Origin: Hymenobacter pini
Lineage (GTDB): Bacteria > Bacteroidota > Bacteroidia > Cytophagales > Hymenobacteraceae
Direction: 5' to 3'
DNA: 64,000 bases
Assembly: GCF_020421205.1 (NCBI RefSeq)
Contig: NZ_JAIZZH010000002.1
Coordinates: 496,001-560,000 of the forward strand
The notes below the pieces were generated by a model, which did no database searches, was not told the DNA's origin, and saw only the letters and a list, made by a program, of their open reading frames with translations. Numbering within the stretch: the stretch's first letter is position 1; each line of letters opens with the position of its first letter. The position numbers were made by a program, and so were the translations under genes. Of this stretch, positions 48,517 through 55,725 are shown piece after piece.

Positions 48517-49677
48517 ATGCTGACTCAATCAATTTCCTCACCCGCCTTGCGCCCCCGCCACACCTACCGGCTGGCGGTGGGCAGCACTTTCCTGCTACAG
48601 GGCCTGTGCTTTTCCACCTGGGCAGCCCGCATTCCCACGGTGCAACAGCAAATGGGCCTCACCGACACGGAGTTGGGGGGCGTGCTGCTGGCCGTGCCGC
48701 TGGGGCTGGTGACTTCGCTGCCGCTCACGGGCTGGCTGGTGGCCCGCTTCGGGAGCCGGCTGATGGCCGTGCTGGGCGTGATGCTCTACGCGCTGGGTTT
48801 GCCGCTGCTGGCCCTGGCGGCCTCGGTGCCGCAGTTGCTGGCGGCGCTGGTGCTGTTTGGGGTGGCCAGCAACATGGCCAACATCAGCGTGAACACGCAG
48901 GCCGTGGGCGTGGAGGGCCTGTACGGGCGCTCAATCATGGCCAAGTTTCACGGGGTCTGGAGTCTGGCCGGTTTTGCCGGTTCGGCTATCGGAGCATTCA
49001 TGATTGCCCACCACGTGGCGCTGCTGCCCCACTTCCTGCTGATGTCCGGCATTGTGCTGCTGGGGCTGCTGGTGGCCCGGCCGTTCCTGCTACCCCAGGA
49101 TGCGCCCCGCGAAGCCGACGCCCCCATCTTCGTATTGCCCGATAAATCGTTGCTGCTGCTGGGGGTGTTGGCGTTCTGCTCCCTGCTCTGCGAGGGCACG
49201 ATGTTCGATTGGAGCGGGGTGTATTTCCGCAAAGTGGTGCAGGCCCCCACGGCGCAGGTAGGCGTGGGCTTTGCCGCCTTCATGAGCACTATGGCCGCCG
49301 GCCGCTTCATAGCCGACTGGTTTACGGACCGGTTCGGGCGCACCCGCACGCTCATGCTGAGCGGTTTTTTGGAAGCGGCTGGTTTGCTGCTGGCCGTGGC
49401 GTTTCCCGGGTTTGTTACGGCTACCATCGGGTTTATGCTGGTGGGCCTGGGCGTTTCGTCGGTAGTGCCACTGGTGTACGGGGCGGCCGGGCGGTCTAAA
49501 ACGATGTCGGCGGGCGTGGCGCTGGCGGCAGTATCCACGGTGGGGTTTGCCGGGTTCCTGCTGGGGCCGCCGGTTATTGGGCTGGTAGCTGGTGCTACCA
49601 GCTTGCGTGTCTCATTCACCCTTATTGCGGTGATGGGCCTGGTAGTAGCCCTGCTGGCCCGCCGCGTAGAAGAATAA
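48517..49677 (+). CDS. MFS transporter
   Basis: A 386-residue inner-membrane protein with twelve predicted helices. YRLAVGSTFLLQGLCFSTWAARIP and PLTGWLVARFGSR (loop 2-3 motif) are followed by ADWFTDRFGRTRTLMLSGFL in the second half, and a charged central loop with DAPREADAPIF. The pattern is that of a small MFS group with sugar or drug substrates; the substrate cannot be told. ATG 48517 (MLTQSISS) follows a terminator-like hairpin, which suggests regulation by attenuation. A strong terminator follows the gene. Confidence 0.9.
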   Translation: MLTQSISSPALRPRHTYRLAVGSTFLLQGLCFSTWAARIPTVQQQMGLTDTELGGVLLAVPLGLVTSLPLTGWLVARFGSRLMAVLGVMLYALGLPLLALAASVPQLLAALVLFGVASNMANISVNTQAVGVEGLYGRSIMAKFHGVWSLAGFAGSAIGAFMIAHHVALLPHFLLMSGIVLLGLLVARPFLLPQDAPREADAPIFVLPDKSLLLLGVLAFCSLLCEGTMFDWSGVYFRKVVQAPTAQVGVGFAAFMSTMAAGRFIADWFTDRFGRTRTLMLSGFLEAAGLLLAVAFPGFVTATIGFMLVGLGVSSVVPLVYGAAGRSKTMSAGVALAAVSTVGFAGFLLGPPVIGLVAGATSLRVSFTLIAVMGLVVALLARRVEE

Positions 49678-49703
49678 CCGCTGACAGAATAGAACCCGCA
49701 GTA

Positions 49704-49755
49704 CCAGCCCAGCTGGCAGCACCTCAGGTGTTGCCAGCTGGGCTGGTGCTTTTTG
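49704..49755 (+). terminator. Terminator after the MFS gene
   Basis: CCAGCCCAGCTGGCA pairs with TGCCAGCTGGGCTGG around a GCACC/GGTGT inner stem, with a T run afterwards. Confidence 0.85.
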
Positions 49756-49833
49756 CTCACTCACCTCGGCACCCTCAGTTTTTCGGTACGCGGGTAATGC
49801 CGTTCTTTGGGCACTCTACTTGTTTTTGCTCCC

Positions 49834-50907
49834 ATGCCCGAAGCCTCCTCCGAGAACATCTATACTCAGCGTCAGCAATACGTATTGCTGATTGTGTGCC
49901 TCTTAGGCCTAGCCACGCTGATTCTGGTGGGTCTGGGCAGCTACATAACGGCTTTCCTGGGCGCGGGGATTCTGTATGTGGTGTTTCGGCCGTGGTTTCA
50001 GGCGCTGGTGCACCGCCGCGGCTGGAACCGGCAGCTGGTAACAGTTGGGTTGCTCACGTTTGCCTTCGTGGTAATTATCCTGCCCTTCACGGCCCTCACC
50101 CTGATGCTGGTGGACCGCATCCGCGACTACGCCCAGGATACCACCCAGATTATGGCCGTGCTGCACAAAATTGAGCAGAAAACCGGCTACCGCTTCACCA
50201 CCGAGCAGAACGTGCGCGGCCTGGTGCAGCAAAGCGTGAGCTGGCTTAGCGCCCGGATTCCCTCCCTGGCCAGCGGGCTGCTGCATTTCCTGGTCATCAT
50301 CGGGCTGATGCTGTTTACCATGTATTTCATGTTCACGCAGGAAGAGGGTTTCCTGCGGGGGCTGCGGCGTTACCTACCTTTCCGCTCCAATACCCTCCGT
50401 GAGCTGGGCGAATCTTTGCGCAACACGGTAAACGCTAATGTGCTCGGCCAGGCCCTCATTGCGTTGGTGCAGGCGGTGCTCACGGGCTTCACGCTCCAGA
50501 TATTCGGCGTATCCGATGCCGTTTTCTGGGGTACAGTGGCCTTTTTCATGGCGTTTATTCCGGTGCTGGGCACACCCTTGGTATGGGGCCCGGCGGCCTT
50601 ACTCAAATTTACCCAGGGCCACACCGGCCAGGGCGTGGGCATTCTGCTGGTGGGCGTTATCGTCATCATCAACATCGACAACCTGCTGCGCATTTTCCTG
50701 GCCCGGCGCATGGGCAATATTCACCCCCTCATCACGCTGGCCGGCGTGGTGCTGGGCGTTGAAATCTTCGGGATTCTGGGCCTAGTGCTGGGGCCGTTGC
50801 TACTCTCCTACTTCATTGTGCTGATGGGGGTGTTTGAGCGGGAAAACCGCCTGCACCGCCGCAGCCGCTCGGGCCAGTTGCCGGCGGCCAACAATCCAGC
50901 AGAATAA
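49834..50907 (+). CDS. AI-2E family transporter-like membrane protein
   Basis: A 357-residue protein with about eight hydrophobic helices. Patterns are YVVFRPWFQALVHRRGWNR, LTLMLVDRIRDYAQD, IIGLMLFTMYFMFTQEEGFL, FMAFIPVLGTPLVWGPAALL and NIHPLITLAGVVLGVEIFGILGLVLGPLLLS (blocks of the PF01594 C-terminus), as in the AI-2E/PerM family. Members include AI-2 exporters and Na+/H+ antiporters; function here is not established. ATG 49834 is chosen over one at 49807. It precedes gpmA by 53 bases on the same strand. Confidence 0.9.
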   Translation: MPEASSENIYTQRQQYVLLIVCLLGLATLILVGLGSYITAFLGAGILYVVFRPWFQALVHRRGWNRQLVTVGLLTFAFVVIILPFTALTLMLVDRIRDYAQDTTQIMAVLHKIEQKTGYRFTTEQNVRGLVQQSVSWLSARIPSLASGLLHFLVIIGLMLFTMYFMFTQEEGFLRGLRRYLPFRSNTLRELGESLRNTVNANVLGQALIALVQAVLTGFTLQIFGVSDAVFWGTVAFFMAFIPVLGTPLVWGPAALLKFTQGHTGQGVGILLVGVIVIINIDNLLRIFLARRMGNIHPLITLAGVVLGVEIFGILGLVLGPLLLSYFIVLMGVFERENRLHRRSRSGQLPAANNPAE

Positions 50908-50960
50908 CCCAAGAAGCCAGGTCACCGTTGTGCTTACCAGTAAATTCTGACGGTAAGCTT

Positions 50961-51680
50961 ATGCTAAAACTTGTGCTGCTTCGTCACGGCGAGAGTGTCT
51001 GGAACTTGGAAAACCGGTTTACGGGCTGGACGGACGTGGATTTATCGGAAGAAGGATCACGCCAAGCCTGGCATGCCGGCGACGTGCTCCGCCAGCACGG
51101 CTACACATTTGATGTGGGCTTTACCTCGGTGCTGAAGCGTTCCATCAAAACCATGCACTTGGTCCTCGAAGCCATGGACTTGCTCTGGATTCCGGTGCAG
51201 AAATCGTGGCGGCTAAACGAACGGTTTTATGGGGCGCTGCAGGGCCTCAACAAAGCCGAAACCATTGCCCAATACGGTGCCGAGCAGGTGCAGCGCTGGC
51301 GCCGCGACCCGCACGAACTGCCCCCCGCCATCACTCCCGACGACCCACGCTTCCCCCGCCACGATGCCCGCTACCGCCACCTCACATCCCGGGAGTTGCC
51401 CCTTACCGAAAACCTCAGCCAGACCATCGACCGGGCCTTGCCTTTCTGGACGGAGGCCATTGTGCCGGCCCTGCGCAACCATCAGAAAGTGCTGGTGTGC
51501 GCCCACGGCAACAGCCTGCGGGCCCTGGTGCAATACATCGACCACCTCTCCGACGCCGAAGTGGCTGAACTGGACATCCCCACCGGCACGCCCCTGGTGC
51601 TGGAACTGGATGACAACCTGAACCGCCTCAACCAATACTACCTAGAGCCGCCCACACAGCCTACTCCTAAGCAGGACTAA
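50961..51680 (+). CDS. gpmA: 2,3-bisphosphoglycerate-dependent phosphoglycerate mutase
   Basis: A 239-residue cytoplasmic enzyme of glycolysis that interconverts 3- and 2-phosphoglycerate. The phosphorylated His is in LVLLRHGESVWNLENRFTGWTDVDLSE-type signature (blocks LVLLRHGESVWN, RFTGWTDVDLSE), the second active-site His in VLVCAHGNSLRAL, the acid in RLNERFYGALQGLNK, and the SIKT element (VLKRSIKTMH). The length is slightly shorter than E. coli GpmA at its tail. ATG 50961 (MLKLVLLRHG) is chosen over an upstream GTG. Confidence 0.96.
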   Translation: MLKLVLLRHGESVWNLENRFTGWTDVDLSEEGSRQAWHAGDVLRQHGYTFDVGFTSVLKRSIKTMHLVLEAMDLLWIPVQKSWRLNERFYGALQGLNKAETIAQYGAEQVQRWRRDPHELPPAITPDDPRFPRHDARYRHLTSRELPLTENLSQTIDRALPFWTEAIVPALRNHQKVLVCAHGNSLRALVQYIDHLSDAEVAELDIPTGTPLVLELDDNLNRLNQYYLEPPTQPTPKQD

Positions 51681-51695
51681 GTGGCAGTAAAACGA

Positions 51696-51775
51696 GTACC
51701 CCGAAGCTGTGCTCCGGCCTGCGCCAGGGGGTAATTACCTTCCATGCGCGAGGCCGGAGCACAGCCTAGGGGTAC
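51696..51775. terminator. Long hairpin between convergent genes
   Basis: GTACCCC...AGCTGTGCTCCGGCCT pairs with AGGCCGGAGCACAGC...GGGGTAC, about 23 bp in two parts, around a 35-base loop. It sits between gpmA and the HIT-NuiA gene. Confidence 0.75.
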
Positions 51776-51798
51776 AGCTTCCATGGGGTGTTTCCGGC

Positions 51799-52707
51799 TT
51801 AGGTTTCCGTCAGCACGGTTTTGAAACCTTGTAGCTTGCCTCCTTCGGCCTCGCCTAATACCAGCGCGGTAATCTGTGGGCCGGTGCCCAGGCGGTATAC
51901 CTGCGTGCCGCTCAGTTCCTGCTTCAGGTACATCTGCAGGGCTTTGTAGCGGTTGGCTTGCTCGGGGTTGCCCAGCACGCCGTTGTCGGCGGTGTGGTTG
52001 CGCAGGAAGTAGGTTAGCTCCTGCTTTTCCACTTTGGTATCGGCGGGTAGGCCGGCTAGTTTGGCCACGGCGGCATCGGTAAGGCCCCCTTCGGGCGCGG
52101 CAAAGCTCACCGGCTCCAGCGGGGCCTCGCCCTCACTCATGTATACCAAGCCCTTGGTCGTGTCGCGCAACTGCGCCAGCGTGGGGTCGTCGGACGTGGC
52201 GGGCTTCGCAGCCTTGTCGTGCTTGGCCTGGGGCTCTGCTTCTTCAATGGTTTCGCGGCCACCTTTGGTGTCGCGCGGGTCAGCGGGGGCGGCGGGCGTG
52301 CCGGTTACCTGGGCCGGTACTTGGGACCCAATGGCGGCAGCCAACTGGTTCATGCGCTGCTCGGCCACCTTGATTTTGGGGTTGGCGAAGTTCATATCCG
52401 CCACATTATTCATCGGAATCAGGTGAATATGAGCGTGGGGTACTTCCAGCCCAATAATGGCCACCCCTACCCGCTTGCAGGGCACCGCAGCCTTCACGCC
52501 TTTGGCCACGCGCTGGGCAAACAGGTGCAGAGCCGCCAGCTCGGCCGGGGGCAGGTCGAAGATGTAGTCTACTTCCCGCTTCGGAATAACCAACGTGTGG
52601 CCTTCCACCAGCGGGGTGATGTCGAGAAAGGCCAGATGGTGTTCGTCTTCGGCGACTTTGTACGCCGGCAACTCGCCGGACACAATACGGGAGAAAATGG
52701 AAGGCAT
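51799..52707 (-). CDS. HIT-domain protein fused to a NuiA-type nuclease A inhibitor
   Basis: A 302-residue soluble protein, no signal. Residues 1-130 are a HIT nucleotide-binding hydrolase/transferase with the triad motif HAHIHL (H91, H93, H95) and IFSRIVSGELPAYKV at its start. After an acidic/Ala/Pro linker (about 131-175), residues 176-302 match Nostoc NuiA: LRDTTKGLVYMSEGEAPLEP and VYRLG...ALVLGEAEGGKLQGFKTVLTET (given as separate short blocks), including the Glu in MSE (E192) that in NuiA approaches the nuclease metal, and the C-terminal ET. NuiA binds and blocks NucA, and a NucA-like nuclease is encoded at 46818-48287. The fusion is unusual. The ATG at 52707 is chosen over an upstream codon. 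Confidence 0.93.
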   Translation of the reverse strand: MPSIFSRIVSGELPAYKVAEDEHHLAFLDITPLVEGHTLVIPKREVDYIFDLPPAELAALHLFAQRVAKGVKAAVPCKRVGVAIIGLEVPHAHIHLIPMNNVADMNFANPKIKVAEQRMNQLAAAIGSQVPAQVTGTPAAPADPRDTKGGRETIEEAEPQAKHDKAAKPATSDDPTLAQLRDTTKGLVYMSEGEAPLEPVSFAAPEGGLTDAAVAKLAGLPADTKVEKQELTYFLRNHTADNGVLGNPEQANRYKALQMYLKQELSGTQVYRLGTGPQITALVLGEAEGGKLQGFKTVLTET

Positions 52708-52708
52708 G

Positions 52709-52855
52709 GGTGAGGTTGTGAAGGGTGAAGTTGTCAGGAACAACAAGCAGAGCTCAGCCAAAGTACGGGGCAAAACGCAAAAGGGCGAAGCCAGTGGCTT
52801 CGCCCTTTTATGGAGCCGGTGAAATTCACCAACTCACAACTTCACTATTTCACCG
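52709..52855. repeat. Spacer with GTGAAGTTGTGA repeat words and greA terminator
   Basis: GAGGTTGTGAAGGGTGAAGTTGT at 52,712-52,734 faces the complementary AACTCACAACTTCACTATTTCACC near 52,830-52,853 (short words GTGAAGTTGTGA and its complement), like the waaA-rsgA repeat. Inside, 52779-52809 is an intrinsic terminator. Confidence 0.55.
52779..52809 (-). terminator. Terminator of greA
   Basis: AAAAGGGCGAAGCC pairs with GGCTTCGCCCTTTT around a 3-base loop, with T-rich sequence on the minus-strand 3' side, 47 bases past the greA stop. Confidence 0.8.
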
Positions 52856-53329
52856 TTAGCGGCTGATTTCCAGAATCTCGAACTGCAGCTTGCCAGCCGG
52901 CACGGTAATTTCGGCGGTGTCGCCGGCCGATTTGCCCAGCAGGCCTTTGCCGATGGGCGACTTCACGGAGATTTTACCAGCGGCCAGGTTAGCTTCCTCC
53001 TCGGCTACCAGCGTGTAGTCGAGCACCATGTTATTTTTCAGGTTTTTCAGCTTCACTTTACTCATAATGAGCACCTTGCTGGTATCGAGGTTGCTCTCGT
53101 CGAGCAGGCGGGCGTTACCCACAATTTCTTCCAGCTTGGCAATCTTCAGCTCCAGCAGGCCTTGGGCTTCCTTGGCAGCGTCGTACTCGGCGTTTTCGCT
53201 CAGGTCGCCTTTGTCACGAGCTTCGCGCAGGTCCTCGGCCGCCTTGGCCCGGCCGCGAATTTTGAGGTCCTGGAGCTCATCTTTCAGCTTCTGAAGACCT
53301 TCGGGAGTATAATAGTTGATGGTAGCCAT
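52856..53329 (-). CDS. greA: Transcription elongation factor GreA
   Basis: A 157-residue factor that helps RNA polymerase escape backtracking. The coiled-coil N-terminal domain begins INYYTPEGLQKLKDELQDLK with DLSENAEYDAAKEAQGLLE as the family signature; the C-terminal domain has KISVKSPIGKGLLGKSAGDTAEITVP. The tip residues Asp and Glu in SENAEYD, which bind Mg2+ at the polymerase active site, are present. The ATG at 53329 (MATINYYTPEG) is chosen; the 46 upstream codons contain the promoter TATATTTG. Confidence 0.97.
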   Translation of the reverse strand: MATINYYTPEGLQKLKDELQDLKIRGRAKAAEDLREARDKGDLSENAEYDAAKEAQGLLELKIAKLEEIVGNARLLDESNLDTSKVLIMSKVKLKNLKNNMVLDYTLVAEEEANLAAGKISVKSPIGKGLLGKSAGDTAEITVPAGKLQFEILEISR

Positions 53330-53697
53330 GGTGGGGTGATGTAAGCTCAAAAAACAAGGAGAACGGCCAGCGCGGCTGGCCGTTCTCCCCGGAACAGGTT
53401 TAGGCAAATATACGAAACGTTGGGGAAAGAGGCTACGGGTGGCAGGTGAATGGTCGAGGGGTGACATTCCGGAACGTCATTGCGAGGCATGTGGCGCGTT
53501 AAGCTAATGTTCGAGGAATCTCATGCACTAATGTTGGCGTGGTAACCCCAACGAAGCGGCAGAGAATCCTCGGTCACTGGCTTGATGCGCCACATGCTCA
53601 GCATGACGGTTACCACTGCAACCTCAGCACGCGAAATGCTTCGGCTGCGCCTCTACATGACATTCCCACCTGTCACCTGTCACTATTTATTCACTTG
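53330..53697. repeat. Gene-free 368-bp spacer made of dispersed repeats
   Basis: It holds the greA promoter at 53405-53412 and then a composite repeat: 53461-53663 has TTCGAGGAATCTCATGCAC, CACTGGCTTGATGCGCCACATGCT and CAGCATGACGGT blocks shared with 18,059-18,172 and 57,188-57,331, and ends in CACCTGTCACCTGTCAC near 53,670-53,690. No gene is supported, although a plus-strand frame is open over it. Confidence 0.7.
53405..53412 (-). promoter_or_regulatory. Promoter -7 element of greA
   Basis: TATATTTG on the minus strand, matching TAnnTTTG, 75 bases before the ATG at 53329. This excludes the upstream start at 53467. Confidence 0.55.
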
Positions 53698-54642
53698 TCA
53701 CCGCCCATTCAAAAACACCCGCAGCTTATCGGCCAGCACCCGGTTGATGCGCTCGTAGCTCTGGAAGCTCCAGCCGCCAATATGGGGCGAGAGGACAACG
53801 TTGGGGGCGGTGCGCAGGTAGTCGTAGCGCGCCTGCTGCTCGGGGGTGAGGGTGGTAAGCTTTTCGTTTTCGAGCACATCCAGCGCTGCGCCGCGCAGCT
53901 GGCCGGTTTGCAGGCGCTGCACCACGGCGGCGTGGTCGAGCACCTCGCCCCGGGCCGTGTTCAGCAGCCACAGCGGGTTGCGGAAACCGGCCAGCAATTC
54001 CTCGTTCACGAAATGATGATTTGCCGCCGAGTACGGAATATGCAGACTCAATACCTCGGCCCGTTCCTGCAGTTCGGCCAGAGTTACCAGCGTAGCATGG
54101 TGGTTGTGCTCCACCCGCGGGTCTTGGTCATAAGCCAGCACGGTGCAGTCGAAGGCTTGGAGGCGCTTGGCAAATGCCTTGCCCATGTGCCCATAGCCCA
54201 ACAGCCCGATGGTTTTGCCCCCGATTTCCTCGCCCCGGTTGGCCTCCCGCCGCCACTGCCCCTGGCGTACTTCGTGGTCGGCGCGGGCAATGTTGCGCAG
54301 CAGCGCCAGCAGCAGGCCCACCGCGTACTCGCCTACCGCGTCCCGGTTGCCCTCGGGGGCGTTGAGCAGGGTTACGCTGGCTTCGGCCAGGGCCGCTTCG
54401 TCAATGTTGTCGACCCCGGCTCCGGCCCGGCCCACGTAGCGCAGGTGCGGGCCGTGGGCCAGCAGTTCCCGCGTCACGCGCAGCTTGGAGCGCACCACGA
54501 GGCCGTCGTAGGGGTGCGCAGCCAGCGCGACGGGCACTTCGGCCGCCTTTAAATCGGGGCGGTAGTGCAGCATCACGCCCAGCGGCTCCAGGTACTCAGG
54601 GAGACTGGGGTGCATTTCGTCGATGACGAGGCAGAGGGACAT
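53698..54642 (-). CDS. D-2-hydroxyacid dehydrogenase (phosphoglycerate dehydrogenase-like)
   Basis: A 314-residue NAD-dependent cytoplasmic oxidoreductase. The nucleotide-binding fold has TIGLLGYGHMGKAFAKRL, the catalytic residues are Arg in NTARGEVLD, Glu in LENEK and His in LSPHIGGWS, and VGRAGAGVDNID is the substrate-loop motif. The length fits SerA-like or other D-isomer-specific enzymes, without the ACT domain of long SerA. Specificity unknown. The ATG at 54642 (MSLCLVIDEMHP) is chosen. It follows a gene-free repeat region. Confidence 0.93.
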   Translation of the reverse strand: MSLCLVIDEMHPSLPEYLEPLGVMLHYRPDLKAAEVPVALAAHPYDGLVVRSKLRVTRELLAHGPHLRYVGRAGAGVDNIDEAALAEASVTLLNAPEGNRDAVGEYAVGLLLALLRNIARADHEVRQGQWRREANRGEEIGGKTIGLLGYGHMGKAFAKRLQAFDCTVLAYDQDPRVEHNHHATLVTLAELQERAEVLSLHIPYSAANHHFVNEELLAGFRNPLWLLNTARGEVLDHAAVVQRLQTGQLRGAALDVLENEKLTTLTPEQQARYDYLRTAPNVVLSPHIGGWSFQSYERINRVLADKLRVFLNGR

Positions 54643-54711
54643 TTTCAACCAGAAATTGAGAAATAAAAACTACCGTCGTGATGTCTTGTAAATAGCATCC
54701 GCGCCACTGCC

Positions 54712-55500
54712 TTAATCCACCTTATGCGCCTCCACCCGCTGCGTCAGGCCCACGAAGTCGGCTACGCTGAGCTGCTCGGCGCGCTTGTCGAAGATGGGGT
54801 CGGTGGTAGCCTCAGCGGGCATGCCGAAGGGCTTGAGGGCGTTGCGCAGGGTTTTGCGCCGCGTCTGGAAGGCCTGCTTCACCACTTTGAAAAACAGCTT
54901 TTCGTCGCAGGCTAGCTGTTCGGTGTTGTTGCGGGTGAGGCGGATAACGGCCGACTGCACCTTGGGCGGGGGGCTGAACACGTGCGGAGGCACCGTGAAC
55001 AGGTAGTCGATGTCGTAAAACGCCTGCAGCAGCACGCTCAGGATACCGTAGGTTTTGGAGCCCGGGCCCTCGGCGAGGCGGTCGGCTACTTCCTTCTGAA
55101 TCATGCCCACGCACTCCCGCACCTGCTGGCGGTGGGCCAGCACCTGGAAGTAAATCTGGGAGCTGATGTTGTAGGGAAAGTTGCCGATGATACTGATGGG
55201 CTGGCCGTTATACAGCTTAGCCAGGTCCATTTTCAGGAAATCCTGGGAATAGATGCGGCCTTCCAGCACCGGGTAGTGCCGGCCCAGGTATTCCACTGAT
55301 TCTCGGTCAATTTCCACTACCGAGGTGCGGTACTCGGGGTGCTGCAGCAGCGTTTGGGTGAGCACGCCCATGCCGGGGCCAATTTCCAGCACCTCCTGTA
55401 CGCCGTCGGGCAGGCGCAGGGCTTCCACAATGTTGCGGGCAATGTTGGGGTCGTTGAGGAAGTGCTGCCCGAGGTGCTTTTTGGCTTTAACGGAATCCAT
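54712..55500 (-). CDS. rsmA: 16S rRNA dimethyladenosine transferase (KsgA/RsmA)
   Basis: A 262-residue SAM-dependent methyltransferase that dimethylates two adenosines at the end of 16S rRNA helix 45. Patterns are KKHLGQHFLNDPNIARNIV, the SAM site VLEIGPGMGVLTQTLL, the catalytic IIGNFPYNISSQIYF (N-x-P-Y), and CVGMIQKEVADRLAE; the C-terminal domain follows. Promoter TATCTTTG lies 145 bases upstream (55645-55652), overlapping a candidate element for the divergent aminopeptidase. Classification is secure. Confidence 0.97.
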   Translation of the reverse strand: MDSVKAKKHLGQHFLNDPNIARNIVEALRLPDGVQEVLEIGPGMGVLTQTLLQHPEYRTSVVEIDRESVEYLGRHYPVLEGRIYSQDFLKMDLAKLYNGQPISIIGNFPYNISSQIYFQVLAHRQQVRECVGMIQKEVADRLAEGPGSKTYGILSVLLQAFYDIDYLFTVPPHVFSPPPKVQSAVIRLTRNNTEQLACDEKLFFKVVKQAFQTRRKTLRNALKPFGMPAEATTDPIFDKRAEQLSVADFVGLTQRVEAHKVD

Positions 55501-55644
55501 GCTGTGCGCTGAAATAAGTGCGGGGAGTAAAGCGGGGCTCTGCGTGAACCTCGACCGGAAGCAAGTCCGAAGCGTACCCGTCAGAACACAGTCTAACTTC
55601 TCGCCTCTCTGTACTCACTTCTATAAATCGGCTACCTTCACGGC

Positions 55645-55652
55645 CAAAGATA
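55645..55652 (-). promoter_or_regulatory. Promoter -7 element of rsmA
   Basis: TATCTTTG on the minus strand, matching TAnnTTTG. TACCTTCA on the plus strand at 55633-55640 may be the -7 element of the divergent aminopeptidase gene. Confidence 0.5.
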
Positions 55653-55725
55653 CGCCAGTCCCGGCCGTTTCTTCCTGCCCCGGGCCGGAGGAGCGCCCTG
55701 GCTTCCTCCTTATTTGCCTCCACTC

